From assembly GCF_003634215.1 (NCBI RefSeq), contig NZ_RBWX01000009.1, forward strand, positions 1 to 64,000: a DNA stretch of 64,000 bases, written 5' to 3'. This document shows positions 54,924 to 63,103 of the stretch, piece after piece (the stretch's first letter is position 1; each line of letters begins with the position of its first letter). Position numbers and translations under genes: made by a program. This stretch comes from Sphingosinicella microcystinivorans (GTDB taxonomy: Bacteria > Pseudomonadota > Alphaproteobacteria > Sphingomonadales > Sphingomonadaceae). The notes below the pieces were generated by a model, which saw only the letters and a program-made list of their open reading frames with translations, ran no database searches and was not told the DNA's origin.

Positions 54924-57347
54924 ATGCTCCCAGCCCTTCCCGACGTCATCACGCACTGGTTCGACGCGCGCGGCTGGCGCGTGCGGCGGCATCAGGCCGA
55001 AATGGTCGCGGCGGCGAGCGCGGGGCAGCACGCGTTGCTCGTCGCGGCGACCGGCGCGGGCAAGACGCTCGCGGGCTTCCTGCCGACGCTCGCCGATCTC
55101 GTGCAGAACCCATCGGAAGGCCTGCACACGCTTTACGTCTCCCCGCTGAAGGCGCTCGCTGCGGACGTCGAGCGCAATCTGCTCACCCCGATCGCAGAGA
55201 TGGGGCTCCCCATCCGCGTCGAGACACGCACGGGAGACACCTCGTCCGACAAGAAGGCGCGGCAGCGGGCCGCGCCGCCGCACATCCTGCTCACGACCCC
55301 GGAATCGCTGTCGCTGCTGCTCTCCTACCCGGACAATGCGCGCATGTTCGCAGGCCTCAAGACCATCGTGATCGACGAAGTTCACGCCTTCGCGAGCGGC
55401 AAGCGCGGCGACCTTCTGGCGCTCGCCATGTCGCGGCTGCAGGCGATCGTGCCCGATATGCGCCGCGTCGCCCTCTCCGCCACCATCGGCGACCCGGAGG
55501 ACTACCGCCGCTGGCTCGCGCCGGACCATAAACCGGCAAGCGTCGCGCTCGTCGCGGGCGAGCCGGGCGCGAAGGCGCACATCGAAATCCTGACCCCCGA
55601 GGGCCGCGTGCCGTGGTCCGGCCACTCCGGGCGCTACGCGGCGGAGCAGGTCTACCGAGAGATCGAGCGGCACAAGCTGACGCTCGTCTTCTGCAACACG
55701 CGCAGCCTCGCCGAGCTGGTGTTCAACGACCTCTGGGCGGTGAACGAAGCGACCCTACCCATCGGTCTCCACCACGGCTCACTCTCGAAGGAGGCGCGGC
55801 AGAAGGTGGAGGGCGCGATGGCGGACGGACGTTTGCGCGCGCTCGTCTGCACCGCGAGCCTAGACCTCGGCGTCGATTGGGGCGACGTCGATCTCGTCAT
55901 CCAGATGGGCGCCCCCAAGGGTTCGTCGCGCCTCATCCAGCGTATCGGCCGCGCCAACCACCGGCTCGACGAGGCCAGCGAGGCCATCGTCGTGCCCGGC
56001 AACCGCTTCGAATACCTCGAAGCCCGCGCCGCGCTCGACGCGATCGACGCGGGCGAGCTCGATACCGAACCATGGCGCCCCGGCGCGCTCGACGTGCTCG
56101 CCCAGCACCTGATGGCGTGCGCCTGCGCCGAGCCCTTCGATGCCGATGCGATGTTCGGCGAAATCCGCCGCGCCGCGCCCTACGCAGCGCTCACGCGCGA
56201 AGCGTTCGACCGCGTGCTGAACTTCGTGGCGGACGGCGGCTATGCCCTGCGCGCCTACGATCGCTACAAGCGCCTCACCCAAAACCCGGACGGGCGCTGG
56301 CGCGTCAGCCATCCCAGCCTCGCGAAGCAACACCGGCTGAACGCCGGCATCATCGTCGAGGCGCCCATGCTCGACGTGCGCTTCGGAAACGGGCGCACCC
56401 TCGGCCGCGTCGAGGAATATTTCGCCTCCACCCTCTCCCCCGGCGACACGTTCCGTTTCGCAGGCCTCGCGCTGGAGGTGGAGCGCATCATCGATACCGA
56501 CCTCATCGTCAGCGCCACCCGCCGCGCGGCGATGATCCCGAGCTACATGGGCGCGCGCCTGCCGCTCTCCACGCACCTTGCCGACCGGGTGCGCGGTTTC
56601 CTCGCCGACCCTGCCGAGTGGCGGCGCTTCCCGGCGGACGTGGCGGAATGGCTGGAAGTGCAGCAGATCCGCTCCGTCCTGCCGAAGCCCGGCGAACTGC
56701 TGATCGAGACCTTCCCGCACGAAGGCCTCCACCACATGATCGCCTACAGCTTCGAAGGCTGGAACGCGCACCAGTCGCTCGGAATGCTGCTCACCCGCCG
56801 CATGGAAACGCTTGGCCTGCAGCCGACCGGCTTCGTGGCAAATGATTACGCGCTCGGCGTCTACGGCCTGAAGGAAGTGCGTGACCCCGCCCCGCTCTTC
56901 TCGCCGGACATTCTGGAGGACGAGCTTGCCGAGTGGGTGCAGACCTCGCACCTCCTGAAGCGCGCGTTCCGCGAGGTCGCGGTGATCGGCGGCCTCATCG
57001 AGCGCCAGCATCCGGGCAAGCGCAAGTCCGGCCGTCAGGTCACCTTCTCCACCGATCTCATCTACGACGTCCTGCGCAAATACGAGCCCGACCACATGCT
57101 GCTGCGCGCCGCATGGGAGGACGCGCGGCTGCGGCTGACGGATGTCGCCCGCCTCGCGAACCTGCTCGATCGCGCTGCGAGCAGCATCGTCCACAAGCGC
57201 CTCGACCGCGTCTCACCGCTCGCCGTTCCGGTCCTTGTGATGATCGGCCGCGAAAGCGTCGCGCAGGGTCTTGCCGACGAGGCGCTGCTCATCGAGGCGG
57301 AAGCCCTCGCCCAAGAGGCGATGCACGTCGACGAGCGTCGTTGTTGA
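54924..57347 (+). CDS. Ligase-associated DNA-damage-response DEXH-box helicase (Lhr-like)
   Basis: An 807-residue superfamily 2 helicase: Walker A AATGAGKTLA (41-50), DEVHAF (151-156), SATIGDPED motif III, and QRIGRANHR motif VI, followed by a C-terminal Lhr-type extension. This branch belongs to a conserved DNA-repair cluster with an ATP-dependent DNA ligase, an mRNA-3'-processing-like exonuclease and the PdeM phosphoesterase. Only PdeM is present here (58368). No ribosome site is obvious before ATG 54924. Confidence 0.92.
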   Translation: MLPALPDVITHWFDARGWRVRRHQAEMVAAASAGQHALLVAATGAGKTLAGFLPTLADLVQNPSEGLHTLYVSPLKALAADVERNLLTPIAEMGLPIRVETRTGDTSSDKKARQRAAPPHILLTTPESLSLLLSYPDNARMFAGLKTIVIDEVHAFASGKRGDLLALAMSRLQAIVPDMRRVALSATIGDPEDYRRWLAPDHKPASVALVAGEPGAKAHIEILTPEGRVPWSGHSGRYAAEQVYREIERHKLTLVFCNTRSLAELVFNDLWAVNEATLPIGLHHGSLSKEARQKVEGAMADGRLRALVCTASLDLGVDWGDVDLVIQMGAPKGSSRLIQRIGRANHRLDEASEAIVVPGNRFEYLEARAALDAIDAGELDTEPWRPGALDVLAQHLMACACAEPFDADAMFGEIRRAAPYAALTREAFDRVLNFVADGGYALRAYDRYKRLTQNPDGRWRVSHPSLAKQHRLNAGIIVEAPMLDVRFGNGRTLGRVEEYFASTLSPGDTFRFAGLALEVERIIDTDLIVSATRRAAMIPSYMGARLPLSTHLADRVRGFLADPAEWRRFPADVAEWLEVQQIRSVLPKPGELLIETFPHEGLHHMIAYSFEGWNAHQSLGMLLTRRMETLGLQPTGFVANDYALGVYGLKEVRDPAPLFSPDILEDELAEWVQTSHLLKRAFREVAVIGGLIERQHPGKRKSGRQVTFSTDLIYDVLRKYEPDHMLLRAAWEDARLRLTDVARLANLLDRAASSIVHKRLDRVSPLAVPVLVMIGRESVAQGLADEALLIEAEALAQEAMHVDERRC

Positions 57348-57390
57348 AGCCCCCGATCTGGCGTAAACTACGCGCCGGGGAGATCGCGTT

Positions 57391-58326
57391 ATGAACGCCT
57401 TGGCAATCGCCGTTCTGCTAGCTGCCGGAACCACCGAACCGGCTCCGCCGCCGCCCGCAGCGAACGAAGACGTGGACTTCGGCGCCGACAGATCGCTGCG
57501 CATGACCGTGCCGGTCAGCATCGGCGGTCAGGGCCCGTTCGACTTCGTCGTCGATACCGGCGCCGAACGCACCGTGCTCTCTGAAGAGCTTGCGACGACC
57601 CTCGGTCTCGGGCGGACAGGCAGCGCCGAAGTGCACAGCATCAGCGGCGCCCAGCGCTTCGAAACGGTAACGGTGCCGTCGCTCTCGGTCACGAGCACAC
57701 CCGTCCGCAACGTGCAGGCGCCGGTCCTCAAGCGCGGCAACCTGGGCGCCGAGGGTCTGCTCGGCATAGACAGCCTGCAATCCAAAGCGATCCTCATCGA
57801 TTTCGGGCAGCAGACGATCACGGTCACGCCCGCATCGAAAACGCCGGAACTCAAGGCCGACGACGACGATACCATCGTCATTCGCGCGCGCAGCCGTCTT
57901 GGCCGTCTCATCCTCGCCGATGCGTCGGTCGGGCTGCGCAGGATCGCGGTGGTGATCGATACCGGCGCCGAACACAGCGTCGGCAACCTCGCGATGCGCA
58001 AGGCGGCGCTGAAACGGGGCAAGGCCACGCTGCTGATCCCGACGACACTGCAAGACGTGGCCGGCGGCACGGTTCCAGCCGAGATCGGCATCGTGAACGA
58101 CATGCGCCTCGGCACCGTGAAGCTCACCGGCATGCCGATCGCCTTCGCCGACCTGCCGGTTTTCCGTCAGCTCGGGCTCGACAAGCGACCCGCGATGCTC
58201 CTCGGCATGAACACGCTCCGCGCCTTCAATCAGGTCGCCGTGGATTTCGCGACGCGGAAGGTCCGCTTCGTGGTGCCGGGCGACAGCAGCCGCGAAGACG
58301 CCACACGGCTCGCAAGCATCCAATAG
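57391..58326 (+). CDS. Protein with two retropepsin-like aspartic protease domains
   Basis: A 311-residue protein with a short hydrophobic N-terminus (MNALAIAVLLAAG, weak signal peptide or anchor) and two retropepsin-like modules, each with a D-T-G motif: FVVDTGAERT (Asp55) and VVIDTGAEHS (Asp190). Retropepsins act as dimers of one-motif subunits, so two in one chain could form a pepsin-like single-chain active site. The gene sits between the DEXH helicase and pdeM with gaps of about 40 bp, so it is in the repair transcript. Confidence 0.8.
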   Translation: MNALAIAVLLAAGTTEPAPPPPAANEDVDFGADRSLRMTVPVSIGGQGPFDFVVDTGAERTVLSEELATTLGLGRTGSAEVHSISGAQRFETVTVPSLSVTSTPVRNVQAPVLKRGNLGAEGLLGIDSLQSKAILIDFGQQTITVTPASKTPELKADDDDTIVIRARSRLGRLILADASVGLRRIAVVIDTGAEHSVGNLAMRKAALKRGKATLLIPTTLQDVAGGTVPAEIGIVNDMRLGTVKLTGMPIAFADLPVFRQLGLDKRPAMLLGMNTLRAFNQVAVDFATRKVRFVVPGDSSREDATRLASIQ

Positions 58327-58367
58327 CGCGCTTGATCCCGTCCGCGCGTCGGGGCATAGCCGGGGCC

Positions 58368-59024
58368 ATGGTTCCCCTTTCGTTCGCAGGTCACGAAATG
58401 ACGCCGCTCGCCGCGGGCGCGCTCTGGTGGCCCGCACGCCGCGCTCTGCTCGTCGCCGACCTTCACTTCGAAAAGGCAAGCTGGTTCGCGCGTTTCGGCC
58501 AGATGCTGCCGCCCTACGACAGCCTGCAAACGCTGTCAGACCTAGACGCGCTCATCACCGCCACGGGCGCCGAAACGCTCTGGTGTCTCGGCGACAGCTT
58601 CCACGATGCGGATGGTCCCGGGCGGCTCGGCGACAAAGCGCGCGCACTGCTCGCGTCTCTGCAAAGCAGTGTCGACTGGGTATGGATCACGGGCAACCAC
58701 GACCTTAAAGCCGATGGCCTCGGTCATGTCCGGCCGGAAGTCGAGGTGGATGGCATCGTGCTGCGCCACGAAGCAGAAGCCGGGTCCAGGCTTCCCGAGA
58801 TCAGCGGGCATTTTCATCCGAAAATCCGCGTTCAGGGTCGTGGCCGCATGGTCAGCCGCCGCTGCTTCGTGATGTCGGCGCAAAAGCTGATCCTGCCCGC
58901 GTTCGGCGCGCTCACGGGCGGGCTTGCCGCCGATCATCCCGCGATCCTCAAGGCTGCCGGGCGCCCGGCAACGGCATTGGTGCCGACGAAAGACCGCCTG
59001 CTCCGCTTTCCGCTGGCGGCCTGA
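58368..59024 (+). CDS. pdeM: Ligase-associated DNA damage response endonuclease PdeM
   Basis: A 218-residue calcineurin-like metallophosphoesterase. Metal motifs: VADLHFEKA (Asp31, His33), CLGDSFHD, WITGNHDLK and the EISGHFHPK segment. This is the PdeM protein of the ligase-associated repair cluster. ATG 58368 begins at the family N-terminus (MVPLSFAGHEM). Without the ligase and exonuclease nearby, its partners may be encoded elsewhere. Confidence 0.9.
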   Translation: MVPLSFAGHEMTPLAAGALWWPARRALLVADLHFEKASWFARFGQMLPPYDSLQTLSDLDALITATGAETLWCLGDSFHDADGPGRLGDKARALLASLQSSVDWVWITGNHDLKADGLGHVRPEVEVDGIVLRHEAEAGSRLPEISGHFHPKIRVQGRGRMVSRRCFVMSAQKLILPAFGALTGGLAADHPAILKAAGRPATALVPTKDRLLRFPLAA

Positions 59025-59034
59025 GGATCGGGCT

Positions 59035-59652
59035 TTAAAGCACTTCTGTCTTGTAATGGTGCCACATGAACACCGCCGCCGCGCCCCGGTGCGGGCGCCA
59101 TAGCTCGGCGAGTTCGCGTGTCACCCGCTCGCTTGGCCGTTCGGCAAGCCCTTTGATGCGCCCCACCTCGATCTGCACGGCCAGGTCCCCGGCCGGCCAT
59201 ATATCGGGCCGCCCTTCCGCGAAGAGCAGATAGATTTCCGCCGACCAGCGCCCGATGCCCTTCACGGCGCTCAGAAGCGCGATGGCCGCTTCGTCGTCGT
59301 CGGGCAGGTTCGCGAAATCGATTTCACCGGATGCAGAGAGGCCCGCAAGGCTTTGGGCGTAGCCGATTTTCTGCCGCGACAGGCCTGCCCCGCGCAGGTC
59401 ATCGAACGATCGCGCCAGCAATGCACGCGGGTCCGCGATATCGCCGATGGCGGCTGAGAGCTTGTTCCATATGCTGTTCGCCGCGCCCACGCTCACCTGC
59501 TGGCCCACGATGGTCCTCAGCAGCGTTTCATAGCCCCGAGCGCGAATGCGCGGCTCGGGATAGCCGGCCCGGACCAGCGCCGCCGCGACATGTTCGTCGC
59601 GCGCCGCAATGGCATCGATCCCATCCCGCAAGGCTTCCGCACTCAGACCCAT
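59035..59652 (-). CDS. DNA-3-methyladenine glycosylase II (AlkA-type HhH-GPD)
   Basis: A 205-residue base-excision glycosylase. The helix-hairpin-helix is [20 protein letters not shown] (about 127-144) and the catalytic Asp156 lies in [27 protein letters not shown] is the family N-terminal core. It lacks the N-terminal AlkA beta domain of E. coli, as short bacterial forms do. ATG 59652 is chosen because the protein then begins at the family N-terminus; the same frame stays open upstream into the ferredoxin gene. Together with the preceding helicase and PdeM it makes a small DNA-repair neighbourhood. Confidence 0.9.
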   Translation of the reverse strand: MGLSAEALRDGIDAIAARDEHVAAALVRAGYPEPRIRARGYETLLRTIVGQQVSVGAANSIWNKLSAAIGDIADPRALLARSFDDLRGAGLSRQKIGYAQSLAGLSASGEIDFANLPDDDEAAIALLSAVKGIGRWSAEIYLLFAEGRPDIWPAGDLAVQIEVGRIKGLAERPSERVTRELAELWRPHRGAAAVFMWHHYKTEVL

Positions 59653-59734
59653 CCGCCGCTCATGCCTTTTGACAACGCTCGTCTTGCCGCTATTAGGCTC
59701 CCCGAATCCAAAGGTCGAGGGAACGAGGAACGAG

Positions 59735-60052
59735 ATGCCGAAACTGATTGTCGTGTCGCGCGACGGAGCCGAAAAGACGGTGGAAGCCGAAAACGGCCTT
59801 TCCGTGATGGAAGCCATTCGCGACAACGGCTTCGACGAGCTTCTGGCGCTCTGTGGCGGATGCTGCTCGTGCGCGACCTGCCACGTGTTCGTGGACGATG
59901 CGTGGACGGGCACCGTTGGCGGCCCGGGCGAGGACGAAAACGATCTCCTCGATTCGTCCGATCACAAGCAAGCGAACTCGCGCCTTTCCTGCCAGATCGA
60001 GATGAGCGACGCGCTCGACGGCCTCAAGGTCATCATCGCACCGGAAGACTGA
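59735..60052 (+). CDS. [2Fe-2S] ferredoxin, adrenodoxin type
   Basis: A 105-residue electron carrier. Cluster ligands Cys40, Cys46, Cys49 and Cys86 are in the C-x5-C-x2-C-x36-C pattern of vertebrate-type ferredoxins ([16 protein letters not shown] and [17 protein letters not shown]). Two more Cys (43, 44) lie in the ligand loop; Cys44 is common, Cys43 replaces the usual Ala. ATG 59735 follows GAGGAACGAG. Such ferredoxins serve P450s and Fe-S assembly; no P450 gene is in the window. Confidence 0.93.
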   Translation: MPKLIVVSRDGAEKTVEAENGLSVMEAIRDNGFDELLALCGGCCSCATCHVFVDDAWTGTVGGPGEDENDLLDSSDHKQANSRLSCQIEMSDALDGLKVIIAPED

Positions 60053-60107
60053 GTTTGCGCGACGAGTTCCACGCTCGCATTTTGCAGACGTTTGTTGCAG
60101 TGTCCGC

Positions 60108-61205
60108 GTGATGAAACTCGTTCCCAAACAGGGCTTTTTCGCCGACAAGAACCACGCCTTCTGGATGCTCCAGATCGGCGGTTGGTCCGCCTATCTGGTC
60201 CTTCGCGCGCTTGGCGGTCTCGCGAACTCGATGGGTATCGCCTACATCCTGCCGACGCTGATCGCGACGGCGACGGGATTTTCCCTCACGCTGCTGATGT
60301 CTGCCGCCTACCGGCGCATCATCCGGATGCGCGCGGTGTTCGTGTGGAGCCTCACGCTCACGCTCGTCGCGCTTGCCGCGGGTGTCTTTTCGGTGATCGA
60401 GGTCTGGGCACACGCGCGTTTCTACAACTCGACATTCGAACCGCAGGGCATCCAGTTCTTCGGCGCGATCCTGCTCGATCTCTCGGTGCTCGCGGCGTGG
60501 ACGGGCCTGTATTACGGCATCAACTACTACCTGCTGCTCGATGAACAGTCGGAGCGCGTCCTCATCCTCTCCGGTCAGGCGAGCGCGGCGCAGCTTGCGA
60601 TGCTGCGCTACCAGCTCAATCCGCACTTCCTGTTCAACACGCTGAACAGCATTTCGACACTGGTGCTGCTGAAGGAAACGGAGCGCGCCAACACGATGCT
60701 GTCCCGCCTGTCGTCGTTCCTGCGCTACAGCCTCGTCAGCGATCCGACCGAAACAGTCAGCCTCGCGCAGGAGATTGAGGCGCTGAAGCTGTATTTCGAA
60801 ATCGAAAGAATGCGCTTCGAGGATCGGCTGCGCACCCGCTTCGACATTGAAGAGGCCGCACTGCAAGGCCGCCTGCCCTCGCTCCTCCTCCAGCCGCTTG
60901 TCGAAAATGCCATCAAATATGCGGTGACGCCGCAGGAAGAAGGCGCGGAGATCGTGGTCGCGGCGCATGTTTCCGGGGACCGCTTGCTCATTTCGATCAG
61001 CGACGACGGCCCGGGACTCACCGCAGAAAGATCGGCACTCGTCCCATCTGCCGGGGTCGGATTGAACAATATTCGCGATAGACTGTTTCAGACCTATGGC
61101 GACGACCAGCGGTTCGAGATGATATCAAACGTGCCGCAGGGGGTCGTCGCCAACATTGAAATCCCGTTCGAGTCGGCCAATGTTCGGCTCAAGGAGAACG
61201 CTTAA
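60108..61205 (+). CDS. LytS-type sensor histidine kinase
   Basis: A 365-residue membrane sensor: four predicted helices within residues 25-145, then the His_kinase domain with QLNPHFLFNTLNSI (phospho-His173), and an ATPase domain with LVENAIKYAV and ISDDGPGL. The N-terminal part resembles the small 4-TM sensors of sphingomonads rather than the 5TM-LYT domain. It overlaps the response regulator start by one base (TAATG), so the pair is translationally coupled. Confidence 0.9.
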   Translation: MMKLVPKQGFFADKNHAFWMLQIGGWSAYLVLRALGGLANSMGIAYILPTLIATATGFSLTLLMSAAYRRIIRMRAVFVWSLTLTLVALAAGVFSVIEVWAHARFYNSTFEPQGIQFFGAILLDLSVLAAWTGLYYGINYYLLLDEQSERVLILSGQASAAQLAMLRYQLNPHFLFNTLNSISTLVLLKETERANTMLSRLSSFLRYSLVSDPTETVSLAQEIEALKLYFEIERMRFEDRLRTRFDIEEAALQGRLPSLLLQPLVENAIKYAVTPQEEGAEIVVAAHVSGDRLLISISDDGPGLTAERSALVPSAGVGLNNIRDRLFQTYGDDQRFEMISNVPQGVVANIEIPFESANVRLKENA

Positions 61206-62002
61206 TGACGATCCGGACCATATTGGTCGATGATGAGCCTTTGGCCATCAAGGGTCTTGAGATGCGGCTGGAAGCCTTCGATGACATCGAGATCATCGAA
61301 CGCTGCGCCAATGGGCGCGAAGCCATACGCGCGATCAAGACGCACAAGCCCGATGTCGTGTTTCTCGACATCCAGATGCCCGGCTTCGACGGTTTTTCCG
61401 TCGTGAATGGGCTTGCCGACATCGAACCGCCGCTGGTGGTGTTCGTAACCGCCTACAACGAGTTTGCGCTCAAGGCGTTCGATGCCCACGCGGTCGATTA
61501 TCTGATGAAGCCGGTGGAAGAAGCCCGCCTCGCAGCGACGATGGAGCGGATTCGCCAACGGCTCGCAGAAAAGAACGCAGGCGCCGAGAAGGACCGTTTG
61601 CGGGAGCTTCTGGAGGAGGTCGCACCGAACGCCGCGGCCGACATCAAGCCCGCTCCGGAGGCCCATGCGGCGTCACGCTTCGAGCGGATGATCAACATCA
61701 AGGATCGCGGCCAGATCTTTCGCGTCGATGTGGAAAGCATCGAACGGATCGATGCGGCTGGTGACTACATGTGCATCTACACGGGCGACAACACGCTGAT
61801 CCTGCGCGAAACGATGAAGGATCTCGAAAAGCGCCTGGATCCGCGCATTTTCAAGCGCGTGCACCGCTCGACGATCGTCAATCTCGATCAGGTAAAGCAG
61901 GTGAAGCCGCACACCAATGGGGAGTGCTTCCTGAAGCTCGGCTCGGGTGCCGAGGTCAAGGTCAGCCGCAGCTACCGGGATGTGGTGGCGCGCTTCCTGT
62001 AA
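61205..62002 (+). CDS. LytTR-family response regulator
   Basis: A 265-residue regulator: receiver domain (residues 1-120, ILVDDEPLAIKG and phospho-acceptor Asp55 in VVFLDIQMPG), an Ala/Pro-rich linker and a C-terminal LytTR DNA-binding domain (about 160-265, INIKDRGQIFRVDVESIERIDAAGDY, FKRVHRSTIVNLDQV). It works with the LytS-type kinase upstream. Targets are unknown. Confidence 0.95.
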   Translation: MTIRTILVDDEPLAIKGLEMRLEAFDDIEIIERCANGREAIRAIKTHKPDVVFLDIQMPGFDGFSVVNGLADIEPPLVVFVTAYNEFALKAFDAHAVDYLMKPVEEARLAATMERIRQRLAEKNAGAEKDRLRELLEEVAPNAAADIKPAPEAHAASRFERMINIKDRGQIFRVDVESIERIDAAGDYMCIYTGDNTLILRETMKDLEKRLDPRIFKRVHRSTIVNLDQVKQVKPHTNGECFLKLGSGAEVKVSRSYRDVVARFL

Positions 62003-62329
62003 GAACCCCGGCTCGGGATGACGGCGCGATGGTCCCCGTAGGACCGCCCGTCATCCCGCCTCTTCCAAAATAGGTTTTCACATGAAAGGCTTGCCGCGAG
62101 CCGCGACACACGTTCGCCTCGTGGAGTGCGCCCGTGCGAGAACCGAGAGCCTTACCGCAGCACACGACCGATCACGCCGGTCGGCACGCGCACATGCACG
62201 CGCACGCGCACGCGCGCGATCATGCGCGAGCATGTCTCAACTTCGTCAACTTCGGGAGACATCCGGGCACGAAACGGCCGGGATTCACGGCGTTACCGCA
62301 CATATATCCCTATTCGGCAAGATCGCCGG
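62003..62329. repeat. Non-coding region with palindromic repeat and alternating purine-pyrimidine tract
   Basis: No convincing gene. A cruciform-like element: outer arms GGGATGACGG (62015-62024) and CCGTCATCCC (62048-62057), inner arms GGTCC (62031-62035) and GGACC (62041-62045). It probably ends the LytTR transcript and resembles extragenic palindromes. At 62184-62218 there is a 35-bp perfect purine-pyrimidine alternation (CACGCG units). The region lies between convergent transcripts, so it may separate them. Confidence 0.6.
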
Positions 62330-63061
62330 TCAGGCGTGAACCGCCGCCCCGATATAGTTTACGCGGCGATCATCGGAGAGTTCGAACCCCCGCGAGGGGC
62401 GAAAGCCGATACCGCGCGTTTCCGTCACCTTCAGCTTGGCGTTTTCCAGCGCGGCGGTCAGTTCTTCGGGCGTCAGGAATTTGTTCCAGTCGTGCGTGCC
62501 GCGCGGAATGAAGCGCAGCACCCATTCGGCGCCCACGATCAGCGTTCCATACGACAGCGCCGTGCGGTTCGGTGTCGAGAACACCAGGAGTCCGCCGGGC
62601 TTCAGAAGACGCGCAATACCGGCAAGGAAAACCGGAACATCCGCGACATGCTCGACCACCTCCATGCAGGTGATCAGATCGAAGGCGTGCCCGCCTTCCA
62701 CCAGCGTTTCCACGGAGGACTGGCGATAATCGATGGAAAGTCCCGCCTCCGCGGCGTGCGCCTTTGCCACGCTGATCGCCTCGGCCGCCGCGTCGATCGC
62801 CGTCACACGCCCGCCGAGCCGGGCGAGAGGTTCGGCAAGGATACCTCCGCCGCAGCCAATATCGAGCACATCGAGGCCCGAAAGCCATGCCCGGTCCCGC
62901 GAATCGCGACCGAAATGCGCCAGCGCCTGCTCACGAATGAAGGCCAGGCGAACCGGATTCACCTTGTGAAGCGGCGCGGAGGAACCGGCTGCGTCCCACC
63001 ATTCGTGGGCAATGCTGTCAAAAAGCCGGGCCTGCGCGGGGTCGATCGTGGTCGTGGTCAT
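62330..63061 (-). CDS. ubiG: Ubiquinone biosynthesis O-methyltransferase UbiG
   Basis: A 243-residue SAM-dependent methyltransferase acting twice in ubiquinone synthesis (the two O-methylations). Motif I is LDIGCGGGILAEPLARLG; CMEVVEHVADVP is the post-motif region; FSTPNRTALSYG follows. The start has GAGTGGG upstream. In many alphaproteobacteria ubiG lies next to lysC; here about 13.5 kb separates them. Confidence 0.95.
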   Translation of the reverse strand: MTTTTIDPAQARLFDSIAHEWWDAAGSSAPLHKVNPVRLAFIREQALAHFGRDSRDRAWLSGLDVLDIGCGGGILAEPLARLGGRVTAIDAAAEAISVAKAHAAEAGLSIDYRQSSVETLVEGGHAFDLITCMEVVEHVADVPVFLAGIARLLKPGGLLVFSTPNRTALSYGTLIVGAEWVLRFIPRGTHDWNKFLTPEELTAALENAKLKVTETRGIGFRPSRGFELSDDRRVNYIGAAVHA

Positions 63062-63103
63062 AAGCCCACTCTCGCGCGCCGACGCCCGCGCTGCAAGGTG
63101 AGA

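Noticed and set aside
62082-62511. His-rich frames (HAHMHAHAHARDHARA) over the alternating tract
   Set aside because: The His/Ala repeats arise from the CACGCG repeat itself; no ribosome site, and the frame runs into ubiG antisense.
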